In this document: piece after piece, positions 14,969-22,406 of the stretch
How positions within the stretch are numbered: position 1 is the stretch's first letter
Layout of the letters: each line of letters opens with the position of its first letter
Assembly (NCBI GenBank): GCA_016935735.1
Contig: JAFGQK010000251.1
Coordinates: 1 to 34,238 of the forward strand
Direction: 5' to 3'
Origin: Spirochaetales bacterium
GTDB taxonomy: Bacteria; Spirochaetota; Spirochaetia; SZUA-6; JAFGRV01
Length of the DNA: 34,238 bases
Position numbers and translations under genes: made by a program
Notes under the pieces: model-generated
Told to the model about the DNA's origin: nothing
The model's input: only the letters and a program-made list of their open reading frames with translations
The model's database searches: none

Positions 14969-15295
14969 TTATCTTCCCCTCCCGCCGCCGCCTCTTCCAC
15001 GACCGCGGCCATCACGAGGGCCTATTCCCATTCCCATTCCTCTTCCCATTCCTCTTCCCATTCCTCTGCCCGTTCCCCTTCCCATTCCGGTACCGGGACC
15101 AAAAATTCCTGTATTCTGATCCTGGGGATTTTGCAGATCGGAAGCCGATCTTGAATAAATAGCTTGATTTGGACAGACACGGGAACATACCCCGCATTCA
15201 ATACATTTATTGTAATCGATAACTGCTATCTTATTTACTATTGCTATAGCTCCCTGAGGACACGCAGATACGCATTTTCCGCACCCTGTGTAATG
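14969..15295 (-). pseudogene. Gly/Arg-tailed ferredoxin lacking its start
   Basis: The frame reads from an in-frame stop through HYTGCGKCVSACPQGAIAIV and CIECGVCSRVC to a long tail rich in GMGRG repeats and ending RGGGGRGR. The second 4Fe-4S motif is complete and the first retains its last three Cys; the usual N-terminal MxxIDxxKCxG segment is missing. No ATG, GTG or TTG start with a ribosome site precedes the motif. The cut at about 15290 coincides with the beginning of a plus-strand stub, so this appears to be another deletion junction. The tail resembles those of the MPxxDGTGP proteins in the same block. Confidence 0.65.
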
Positions 15296-15316
15296 TCAAT
15301 AATAATAGGAATTAAT

Positions 15317-15684
15317 ATGCCGGAAGAAAATAAAAAACAGGAACAGATTGAACAGGGAAAACGGTTAAAGAAGGTTTTGATATTGTTACTGCCACTTTTC
15401 AGGGCAGCGATAAACATCCGGATAAACTTCCGGGTATGCATACACAAATAGTAAAGCTTGTTGTTTCAAAGGATTCCGGTGTAATCCTGGGAGGAAGTAT
15501 TTTGGGGGGATTGAGTACAGGAGAGCTTATCAATGTAATCGGTTTGGCTATACAAAATAGGATGACAGTAAATTCGATTTTTACCACACAGATTGGTACT
15601 CACCCGTCACTTACCGCACCCCCGACTGCATATCCATTAATTAAAGCTGCTGAAATTGCAGTGAAGAAGATGAAAAAAATATAA
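15317..15684 (+). pseudogene. C-terminal fragment of FAD/NAD(P) disulfide oxidoreductase behind an unrelated start
   Basis: An ATG at 15317 opens MPEENKKQEQIEQGKRLKK, which I do not recognise, and closes at 15451. In a different frame the sequence GFDIVTATFQGSDKHP, GMHTQIVKLVVS, SGVILGGSILGG and IFTTQIGTHPSLTAPPTAYP to a stop at 15684 is the C-terminal dimerisation domain of the pyridine-nucleotide disulfide oxidoreductase family (NADH oxidase, CoA-disulfide reductase type). The FAD and NAD domains, about 330 residues, are absent. It is the only plus-strand coding debris in the block, followed 17 bases later by the GNAT gene. Confidence 0.7.
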
Positions 15685-15701
15685 AAAACAGGAGGTAACG
15701 T

Positions 15702-16079
15702 ATGGATCCGGAAGAATTAAAAATCATTCAAAATAAAGGTGATTTGAATTTTTATTATAAGGTTGACGCTCTGAAAGGCGAAATAAATTGTGAATTAAAG
15801 GATGGCAGGATTATCGATATCTATCGAACCTTTGTCGATCCCGATCTTAGAGGCAAGGGTATTGCAAATGAATTGATGATGAAAGTTATAGATTATGCAG
15901 AAAAAGAAAAGTATAAAATAATACCATCATGTTCATTCGCTGTTTCTTTTTTTAAAGTAAGTAAGAATTATCAATATCTCCTTGCACCGGGAGTAAATCT
16001 GGATAATCCAGGCAGTTGTCGACTGCCTCCTGTCTCGAAAAATAAAAAATTTCTGGCAAAGAAGAAAAGAAAGAATTAA
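15702..16079 (+). CDS. GNAT-like (YjdJ-type) N-acetyltransferase
   Basis: The 125-residue protein has the compact GNAT layout of the YjdJ/GCN5-related group: FYYKVDALKGEINCELKDGR, then TFVDPDLRGKGIANELMMKV (acetyl-CoA loop R-G-K-G-I-A), then KIIPSCSFAVSFF. A basic tail (SKNKKFLAKKKRKN) extends beyond the usual end of about 95 residues. It starts with ATG after an AGGAGG site. Its stop overlaps the stop of the convergent NUDIX gene by 3 bases, which marks the right edge of the accessory block. The acceptor is unknown. Confidence 0.75.
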   Translation: MDPEELKIIQNKGDLNFYYKVDALKGEINCELKDGRIIDIYRTFVDPDLRGKGIANELMMKVIDYAEKEKYKIIPSCSFAVSFFKVSKNYQYLLAPGVNLDNPGSCRLPPVSKNKKFLAKKKRKN

Positions 16080-16420
16080 ATACCAAGATTGGCAACCTCA
16101 TCTGCAGTAAACCATCCTGCTTCCAGGGAATGATGGTCGGAAAAGGTTTTGAGTTTCCCGCCGGTTGGTCTTGCCAGGAGGGTAAAGCGCATCCAGTTGT
16201 CTTTCGGGATATGGTCGATAAGGCAGATACCTTCAGGTCTTATATCTATTCCTGATTCTTCTTTTGTTTCCCGTATTGCTGCATTTATAATACTTTCATT
16301 TTTCTCTATCCTGCCCGCGGGAAAAAACCAGGTATTTTTACATTCTTCTTTTGCTTCTTTAATAAGAAGATACCTGCCGTGATTATCAACAATGATACAG
16401 AGGACATATATATTATCCAT
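16076..16420 (-). CDS. NUDIX hydrolase
   Basis: The protein contains a complete Nudix box, G(x5)E(x7)REUxEExGU, here GRIEKNESIINAAIRETKEE then SGID, so it is a nucleoside-diphosphate-X hydrolase, substrate unknown. I prefer the ATG at 16420 (115 residues, MDNIYVLCIIVDNHG), which overlaps the stop of galU as ATGGATAA; an ATG at 16450 would overlap galU more deeply. The C-terminus ends abruptly after WFTADEVANLGI, where many homologues have a further short helix, and its stop lies in the 3' end of the convergent GNAT gene, so slight truncation is possible. Confidence 0.82.
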   Translation of the reverse strand: MDNIYVLCIIVDNHGRYLLIKEAKEECKNTWFFPAGRIEKNESIINAAIRETKEESGIDIRPEGICLIDHIPKDNWMRFTLLARPTGGKLKTFSDHHSLEAGWFTADEVANLGI

Positions 16421-17240
16421 AAAATTTTGAAATAATTTCCTTGTATTCATCTGTCAGCTGTGCATAGGTGAGAATTGCCTCCAGGTATCCTGACGGGGCG
16501 CCTATGTCGAGGTGCTTCCCGGCAGCTCTCATGAAAACAAGCCTGTTCGATTTTGCCAGGGTTCGGATTGCGCCGATATGGTAGTACTCTCCTTCTTTGT
16601 GTTTTGCATATCCTTCCTCAAGTGGCTTATATAATTCCGGGGTAAAAAGATACCTCCCGATGGTTGCCTCTTTACTCGGTTCTTTCCCGGGGGCAGGCTT
16701 TTCAATAATATCGGAAACATGAAGGTTGTCAGGAGCAGGAGCTATAATCCCGTACCGTTCAAGATTCCTGGGATTATGAATCGTGGTAAGAACGGAACAT
16801 CCTGTTTTTTTATAGAAATTGATAAGTTGGAGTGACAGGGGTTCATCACCAAAATGAATATCATCCGGGTATGCAACGATGAACGGATCATTCCCTGTAA
16901 AGGATTTTGCAAGCAGGATAGCATCTCCTGTGCCTTTCATTTCCTTCTGACGGACAAAGTAAAAATGTTCTTCCGGTGGGAGTATCTTCATTACTTTATC
17001 ATGTGCACCTTTGGCTGTTAATACATTCTCAAGCTCAATTTCATGGTCAAAATAATCTTCCATACTTTTTTTCCGCCTGGAGGTGATAATGAGAATTTCT
17101 TTAATACCGGATTTGCGGAATTCTTCAACAATAAAATCGATAGCAGGTCTGGTAATGATCGGCAGCATCTCCTTGGGAATCGTCTTTGTCACAGGAAAAA
17201 ACCGTGTTCCATAACCTGCTGCTATAATGACACCTTTCAT
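16413..17240 (-). CDS. galU: UTP-glucose-1-phosphate uridylyltransferase
   Basis: The 275-residue enzyme has the nucleotidyltransferase signature MKGVIIAAGYGTRFFPVTKT with IPKEMLPI, the GalU-typical VRQKEMKGTGDAILLAKSF, the metal site AYPDDIHF and the IIEKPAPGKEPS loop. It makes UDP-glucose for surface polysaccharides or glycolipids. Length fits the family (270-300). It lies 31 bases downstream of aroB and overlaps the NUDIX gene, so the three form an operon. Confidence 0.93.
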   Translation of the reverse strand: MKGVIIAAGYGTRFFPVTKTIPKEMLPIITRPAIDFIVEEFRKSGIKEILIITSRRKKSMEDYFDHEIELENVLTAKGAHDKVMKILPPEEHFYFVRQKEMKGTGDAILLAKSFTGNDPFIVAYPDDIHFGDEPLSLQLINFYKKTGCSVLTTIHNPRNLERYGIIAPAPDNLHVSDIIEKPAPGKEPSKEATIGRYLFTPELYKPLEEGYAKHKEGEYYHIGAIRTLAKSNRLVFMRAAGKHLDIGAPSGYLEAILTYAQLTDEYKEIISKFYG

Positions 17241-17271
17241 ACATTATTCTCCTTTCCCTTTCCAGGTGATG

Positions 17272-18399
17272 CTATATTGTTTTCCTGAATTCTTCGATCA
17301 GGGAAGTGAGGGTATCTTCTTCCAGAGGTGTTGTTGTTTTCCCCCCTTCAAAAATAACAGTTTGTCCGATTTGTTTCAGAAGAACAAACTCGGGTTTCAT
17401 TTCCCTGGCTTTTTTATCACTATACATGGTTTGTATGATATCGTTATTCGTTATTTCTGCAGGAATCCTATAAGGAAGATCCATTTTCCTTATTATTTCA
17501 TATTGTGTTTTGAAATCCTCGTATGAACAGAATCCGAGTTTCCAGGAAAAAAAGGCTTCGACAACGATCCCGATCGCGATTGCCTCACCGTGTAAGAGAC
17601 GATAACCGGAAAGATGTTCAACGGCATGTCCGATTGTGTGTCCATAGTTGAGTATTTTCCGGATATTCTGTTCTTTTTCATCTTCCCGTACAATTTCATT
17701 CTTTATTCCGCAGTTCCTTTTCATAAGTCCGGTAATGGTCAAGGCATGTTTATTGTGATTCCTCGACATAATATACTCTCTATTTTTAGTAAAGTATGTA
17801 AATAAGTCCTTATCCCTTATAAGACCATGCTTTATGATTTCGGTAAAACCGCTTTTATAATTCCTCTCATCGAGGGTTGAAAGGGTTTTCGTGTCGATGA
17901 ATACGGACCGGGGATGATGGAATGCCCCGATAAGATTTTTCCCCTGGGGATAATCGACTGCTGTTTTACCGCCTATACTGCTGTCTGCCTGTGCAATAAC
18001 CGTGGTGGGAATCTGGATGTACGGTATCCCCCTCATAAAGGTAGCGGCGACAAAACCGGCTACATCACCTACAACACCGCCCCCCAGGGCGATAATCGCA
18101 CTATCCCGTCCGAACCGGTTTGAAAGAAGTTGGTCGTCCAGCATCTGTTTTGTTTCCCTGGTTTTATACAATTCTCCTGCAGGAAATGCAAAAAGAAGAA
18201 CATCCAGATTGTGGTCTTCCATTTTATGAACGAAATTTTCTCCATAGAATTTTTCCACAATGGAATCCGTTATAACAGCATAACGATTACCATACATATG
18301 TTCAGTAATAGTGTTTATGACAGTATCCAGAATATTGTGTCCTATATAAATTGTGTACTGTCCGGGTCTTACTTTGACATGAACGTTTATTTTTTCCAC
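17272..18399 (-). CDS. aroB: 3-dehydroquinate synthase
   Basis: This enzyme converts DAHP to 3-dehydroquinate in the shikimate pathway. It has the NAD-binding ALGGGVVGDVAGFVAATFMRG, the zinc/active-site segment QIPTTVIAQADSSIGGKTAV with GKNLIGAFHHP, the conserved GFTEIIKHGLI, and the zinc ligands in LNYGHTIGHAVEH and LLHGEAIAIGI. I place the start at the GTG at 18399, preceded by AGAGG; an upstream TTG at 18432 would add 11 residues. A promoter lies at 18485-18512. First gene of the aroB-galU-NUDIX operon. Confidence 0.93.
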   Translation of the reverse strand: MEKINVHVKVRPGQYTIYIGHNILDTVINTITEHMYGNRYAVITDSIVEKFYGENFVHKMEDHNLDVLLFAFPAGELYKTRETKQMLDDQLLSNRFGRDSAIIALGGGVVGDVAGFVAATFMRGIPYIQIPTTVIAQADSSIGGKTAVDYPQGKNLIGAFHHPRSVFIDTKTLSTLDERNYKSGFTEIIKHGLIRDKDLFTYFTKNREYIMSRNHNKHALTITGLMKRNCGIKNEIVREDEKEQNIRKILNYGHTIGHAVEHLSGYRLLHGEAIAIGIVVEAFFSWKLGFCSYEDFKTQYEIIRKMDLPYRIPAEITNNDIIQTMYSDKKAREMKPEFVLLKQIGQTVIFEGGKTTTPLEEDTLTSLIEEFRKTI

Positions 18400-18484
18400 A
18401 ACTCTAACCTCTTTATTCCCTTTATGGTTCAATTTCCCTGGATAATAGCCGGCTGCCTGAATCCCGGAAAATCAATGTAGATGG

Positions 18485-18512
18485 AGTATATATAGATATT
18501 CCTTTTTGTCAA
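18485..18512 (-). promoter_or_regulatory. Sigma-70-type promoter for aroB operon
   Basis: On the minus strand TTGACA (18507-18512) and TATACT (18485-18490) are separated by 16 bases. They point toward aroB with a leader of about 50-85 bases depending on the start codon used. Confidence 0.7.
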
Positions 18513-18732
18513 GTTATTTTTCTTACGAATCGTTTCATAACAGCCGAAAATATAACCTGTAGAAGATGAAATTATTCCTAAATAAGAGTAGTTGACAGAG
18601 TACGGTGTTTATGATTAAAATGAGCTCATTCCCGGTGGTGAATGAATAAAAAAAAGAAAAAAGTATCATCTATCTATTGCAAAGATGATATAAATATGCT
18701 ATTTTAAGCCAGAATAGCCTGGATGCCGTCAG

Positions 18733-18812
18733 CCAGGTAAAAAAGCCGGCGTCATTAATGAGCACACCTGGATAGCTTATTAATTGGGTTGCGGGCTTAA
18801 GCCTTCGTTATG
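18733..18812 (+). repeat. Dispersed repeat / possible structured leader, copy 2
   Basis: The core at 18766-18796 matches 29 of 31 bases of copy 1 (42-72). CCAGGT at 18733-18738 can pair with ACCTGG at 18766-18771 as in copy 1, around a different loop. The rest of the 448-base gap between aroB and the next gene contains the aroB promoter, A/T-rich sequence and no further coding signal. The element ends 69 bases before the start codon of the plus-strand gene at 18882. Confidence 0.55.
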
Positions 18813-18881
18813 TTATATTCCGGGAATAAATGGATTTCAATGTATGAAATCCAAAATTTATATATGAAGAGGATTGTATAA

Positions 18882-19295
18882 ATGGAACCAACAAAAATTA
18901 CTGCTGCAAAATTACAGGGAGTTATCGATGAACTATTAAAAGGCTCCGAAGATGCAAGGGGAACCTTTCTCTATAAGGATTTCCGGCTTCAGATTAGCAA
19001 GTACAAAGCATCTGGCGCTGAAAGGACATCCCGGCTGTACCATAAAAGGCGGGAACTCGGTCTTTGTATCAGGTGCGGGACAAAAGTAAAAAACAAAAAT
19101 CCGAGAACAGGCAAATTGTACAGGTTATGTGATCACCACAGGAACCTTATCGATAGAAAAGAAGGTTCTACTCAGAATGAAACGGTAAAAAAGACAACGG
19201 GAACCGGGAAAAAAACCGCTGGAAAATCGAAAGCAAAATCTTCGACAGTAAAAAAAACGGTTTCTAAACGCAAGGGCAGGACTGCAAAAAAATAA
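18882..19295 (+). CDS. Small basic protein with Zn-finger-like motif and Lys-rich histone H1-like tail
   Basis: I do not recognise a named family. The 137-residue protein has a helical N-terminus (1-30), an Arg/Lys-rich middle ending in RLYHKRRELGLCIRCGTKVK, with LCDHH about 20 residues later (CxxC...CxxH, residues about 62-65 and 83-86), which can form a zinc finger, and a C-terminal tail from about residue 97 composed mostly of Lys, Thr, Ser, Ala and Gly (KKTAGKSKAKSSTVKKTVSK). The tail resembles eukaryotic H1 or bacterial HU/H1-like extensions, so nucleic-acid binding is the natural guess. The start follows a GAGGA site. Confidence 0.6.
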   Translation: MEPTKITAAKLQGVIDELLKGSEDARGTFLYKDFRLQISKYKASGAERTSRLYHKRRELGLCIRCGTKVKNKNPRTGKLYRLCDHHRNLIDRKEGSTQNETVKKTTGTGKKTAGKSKAKSSTVKKTVSKRKGRTAKK

Positions 19296-19394
19296 GATAA
19301 ACTTTTTCTTTGATTTTAATAATAGCCTCGGGAGAAACGGTTCTTTATCCAAATTTTATTGTCCAGGAATTTCGATTTTCCACAATAAAGAGAT

Positions 19395-19457
19395 GAAACC
19401 ATAGATTATACCGATTTCGCAGTTTTTTCTATCTATTTCTGTGTAATCGGTGGTTTC
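19395..19457. repeat. Interrupted inverted repeat in a gene-free interval
   Basis: GAAACC and ACCGATT in the left arm (split by 9 bases) are complementary to AATCGGTGGTTTC in the right arm, around a T-rich loop. This resembles degenerate intergenic palindromes seen in many environmental bacterial genomes. It is the main structure between 19296 and 19622 apart from the promoter at 19584-19613. Confidence 0.45.
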
Positions 19458-19583
19458 CTTTTTCTTCCATTAAATAATTTGCGGAGCTATGTTCTACTAT
19501 ACCAGCCCGTTGATAATTCCGATTCATAAAGAGATCATTCAGGTCGGTGAATAGGGTAAGAAAGCCCGGAAAGTTCGTTTGTT

Positions 19584-19613
19584 ATTGAAACATTAAACAA
19601 TTTCATCTATAAT
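19584..19613 (+). promoter_or_regulatory. Promoter of the Mla/envelope operon
   Basis: TTGAAA (19584-19589) and TATAAT (19608-19613) with an 18-base spacer. The -10 ends only 9 bases before the ATG of the permease gene and no clear Shine-Dalgarno precedes it, so the transcript may be leaderless or nearly so. Confidence 0.65.
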
Positions 19614-19622
19614 ATGTAGAGT

Positions 19623-20411
19623 ATGTTGAAGACAATAGGACACTGGTTTACAGTAAAGATAAAGAATTTCTTTTATGCAATGGGCTTCTTTTTTCAAATT
19701 CTTAAAGAAACTCTTTTTTTTATAAAAAGAAAACAAGTCGCCTTTGGGGTATTGGTTTTACAAATATATTTTACCGGGGTAAAGGCACTCAGTATTATCA
19801 CCTTTATTGCCCTTGCCATGGGAGTTATCATTATAATCCAGGGCATTACCCTGCTGCCTCAGTTTGGCCAGGGTTCTCTTATCTATATTATTCTTACGAC
19901 AATTATTACCCGTGAGCTGGGGCCGATACTCACTGCATTTATTGTTATTGCCCGTTCAGGAACGGCTATTGCCACGGAACTCGGGCATATGGTGGTAACC
20001 CACCAGATGGAAGCATATATTTCCGTCGGCATTAACCCTGTATCATATCTCCTTGTCCCCCGTTTTCTCGGGGTCACCATTTCCATTGTGATTCTTACCA
20101 TTTACTTTAATATAGTCGGGTTGTGCGCTTCTTTTTTCATAACCCGGCTCATAAAAAATATGCAGTTTATGGAATATTTTCAGAATCTTCTTGCGGCCTT
20201 AAAACTGAGTGATATTGTTGTCTGCCTGGTGAAAAGCTTTGTTTTCGGTGTCATTATCTCTATTGTTGCCACCTATAATGCCTTTAAGGTAAAGGTTTCA
20301 TCAACTGAAATACCCCAGGTGGTAATAAAAGCCGTAGGCCAGGGTTTTGTCCTTTGTATCATAGCAAATGTTATTATCACACTGGTCTACTATATTTTAA
20401 CAAAGGGATAA
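19623..20411 (+). CDS. mlaE: MlaE-family ABC transporter permease
   Basis: The 262-residue inner-membrane protein belongs to the MlaE/YrbE (DUF140) permease family that works with an ATPase and an MCE protein to move phospholipids between the membranes. It has an N-terminal amphipathic helix, about five to six membrane segments, the conserved TRELGPILTAFIVIARSGTA near residues 97-116, and ATELGHMVVTHQMEA. The ATPase gene follows after 3 bases and the MCE gene after that, so the transporter is complete at gene level. No accessory MlaB or MlaC gene is seen nearby. Confidence 0.88.
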   Translation: MLKTIGHWFTVKIKNFFYAMGFFFQILKETLFFIKRKQVAFGVLVLQIYFTGVKALSIITFIALAMGVIIIIQGITLLPQFGQGSLIYIILTTIITRELGPILTAFIVIARSGTAIATELGHMVVTHQMEAYISVGINPVSYLLVPRFLGVTISIVILTIYFNIVGLCASFFITRLIKNMQFMEYFQNLLAALKLSDIVVCLVKSFVFGVIISIVATYNAFKVKVSSTEIPQVVIKAVGQGFVLCIIANVIITLVYYILTKG

Positions 20412-20414
20412 TCA

Positions 20415-21197
20415 ATGGATTCAATCATTGATTTGAAAGAGATAAGCTTCTATTCGGAAGATTTTGAAATTTTAAGTGATATTTCCCTTACAATACCAAA
20501 AGGGAAATGTACTGTTATCATGGGATCTTCCGGCTGTGGAAAGAGTACACTCCTTAAAATAATCGCAGGAATATATCCGCCGGATAGCGGAAAAATTTAT
20601 TATCAGGAAAAGGATTTCTATAACCTTTCTTTTAAGGAATTAAATGAATTCAGGAAAAAAAGCGGTTTTATATTCCAGGATTCAGCACTCTGGGAAAATA
20701 CCTCTATCTATAACAATATATCGCTCCCGCTGGATTTTCACTTCCGGCAGCTTTCAGAGGATGAAATTAAAGAAAGAGTAATGAAACTCATTAATTATAT
20801 CGGGTTTACGGATTCCGTAAAATTAAGACCGGCAAGGCTTTCTGCCGGGGAGCAAAAAGTAGTTTCTTTTATAAGGGCGATTATCACCGATCCTGAAATA
20901 ATATTTGCCGATGATCCTGTCCAGGCTATGGATGACCAGTTCACTAAAAAGCTTCTTCAAATGTTGAAAGAAATGAAGAAGAAAGGGAATACGATTATTA
21001 CCGTATCCCACGACTCTCAACTCGTATCACTTCTTGCAGATTATCTTATCATTCTAAGAAAAGGAAGAGTGGTGATTGAAGGTGATTTTAATGTGGTGAA
21101 ACAGAGTAATGAGCCGTATGTGAAAGATATCCTTTCCAGGGTACTTGGGGAAGCAGCCAGTTTCGATACAGAATTACTGGATTTATTAAATGAATAA
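20415..21197 (+). CDS. mlaF: MlaF-like ABC transporter ATPase
   Basis: The 260-residue ATPase has Walker A GSSGCGKST at 37-45, a Q-loop IFQDSALW, a signature LSAGEQ at about 142-147 and an H-loop SHDSQ near 195-199. Walker B is EIIFADDP: the residue after the Walker B aspartate, normally the catalytic glutamate, is aspartate. The signature is also LSAGE rather than LSGGQ. It would energise lipid transport with the MlaE permease. A 69-base gap with its own promoter separates it from the MCE gene. Confidence 0.88.
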   Translation: MDSIIDLKEISFYSEDFEILSDISLTIPKGKCTVIMGSSGCGKSTLLKIIAGIYPPDSGKIYYQEKDFYNLSFKELNEFRKKSGFIFQDSALWENTSIYNNISLPLDFHFRQLSEDEIKERVMKLINYIGFTDSVKLRPARLSAGEQKVVSFIRAIITDPEIIFADDPVQAMDDQFTKKLLQMLKEMKKKGNTIITVSHDSQLVSLLADYLIILRKGRVVIEGDFNVVKQSNEPYVKDILSRVLGEAASFDTELLDLLNE

Positions 21198-21231
21198 CAG
21201 GTCTTAATGAATGTAAATCAAACTGATATTC

Positions 21232-21260
21232 TTGACAGAATTCCTTCTGTAGACTAGACT
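21232..21260 (+). promoter_or_regulatory. Internal promoter before the MCE gene
   Basis: TTGACA (21232-21237) and TAGACT (21255-21260) with a 17-base spacer. The start ATG at 21267 lies 6 bases after the -10, so transcription may begin at or next to the start codon. Confidence 0.5.
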
Positions 21261-21266
21261 TGGAGT

Positions 21267-22406
21267 ATGAAACTAAGGATGAAATATGTTGACCAGATTG
21301 TCGGTTTTTTTATTCTCCTTGCCATTCTTGCCCTCGTCGCTTCACTGGTTTTTATCGGTATAACCCAGAGATGGTTTGCAAAGAACTATTATTTTAAAAG
21401 TACCTTTAACTCAGGATTTGGTCTGAAAAGTGGCATGGCAATTACATTAAAGGGGTTTGAGATCGGAAAAATCAGCAAGGTATTCCTTGACCCGGAGGAA
21501 AAGCAGGTGAATGTGGAATTTTATATTTATGATGAGTACTATGAACACACGGTATTTGAAAATTCCGTATTACAGCTTGCAGTAAGTCCCATCGGATTGG
21601 GGAATTCATTGATTTTTCATCCCGGTAAGGTGGAAGGAGCCCCAAGACCTGCCCTGGAAGAGTGGTCATATATTCCATCGAACCAGTCATCGGAAGGAAA
21701 AGAGATTTTACGGCGGGATGTAGGGCTGGCAAGCTCCGGGGATGCCCTTGGAGACCTTGTATCCAGTATCGGTCCTCTTATAAAGGAGCTGGAACCGACA
21801 CTTATCAATATCAACGAAACATTAATCTCTATTAATGATGCATTTATCGGAACAAAAAAGAGTAAGATCGGGCAGATAATCTATGATCTCAGTGATATTG
21901 TTGCAACCATGGACCGTGCAGTAGCCGGTACCGATACCGGACCGGTGGGCAATATTCTTACCAATGCCAGTGAAATTTCCGATACTTTTAATGAGAAAAT
22001 AAGCAAGGAATTTGAAAAAGTCGGGACAATCCTTACCAGTATTAATAATATTATGGCGAGTATCGATACACTCGCCGCGGACCCGAAAGGACTTCTTATT
22101 GATCTTATCGATCCGAAGGGGTCGGTTAAAACCCTTCTTGATGACGGAAATGTCCTGTTTGACGATATAGAAGAAATGATGGATAGTGTACGGAGTATAA
22201 TCGATGAACTTGAAAATGTCGCCAAATTCATAACAGGATTAACACCCCAGATATCAGGATTGATAGAGCAGGGAAAGCAAACCCTTGATAAAGGAAAGGA
22301 TGTACTGGAGGCAGTAGCGAACAATCCATTACTCTCTGGCGGTATTTCGAAAGAAAGGGAACAGCCGACAACATATCAAAGCTACAGGGACGAGGATTTT
22401 GAATGA
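21267..22406 (+). CDS. mlaD: MlaD-family (MCE domain) lipid-binding protein
   Basis: The 379-residue protein has one N-terminal membrane helix (about 10-32) and an MCE domain (about 40-125: FNSGFGLKSGMAITLKGFEI then GKISKVFLD, with SPIGLGNSLIFHPG). The remaining residues are a long helical region with repeated hydrophobic heptads, as in MCE proteins that extend into the periplasm. It is the substrate-binding partner of MlaE/MlaF. Its stop overlaps the start of the TPR lipoprotein gene (ATGA). Confidence 0.85.
   Translation: MKLRMKYVDQIVGFFILLAILALVASLVFIGITQRWFAKNYYFKSTFNSGFGLKSGMAITLKGFEIGKISKVFLDPEEKQVNVEFYIYDEYYEHTVFENSVLQLAVSPIGLGNSLIFHPGKVEGAPRPALEEWSYIPSNQSSEGKEILRRDVGLASSGDALGDLVSSIGPLIKELEPTLININETLISINDAFIGTKKSKIGQIIYDLSDIVATMDRAVAGTDTGPVGNILTNASEISDTFNEKISKEFEKVGTILTSINNIMASIDTLAADPKGLLIDLIDPKGSVKTLLDDGNVLFDDIEEMMDSVRSIIDELENVAKFITGLTPQISGLIEQGKQTLDKGKDVLEAVANNPLLSGGISKEREQPTTYQSYRDEDFE

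Noticed and set aside
15244-15447. Minus-strand frame of 67 codons across the ferredoxin/oxidoreductase junction
   Set aside because: It runs antisense to the plus-strand stub and out of frame with the ferredoxin Cys motifs, so it is an accidental frame across the joint.
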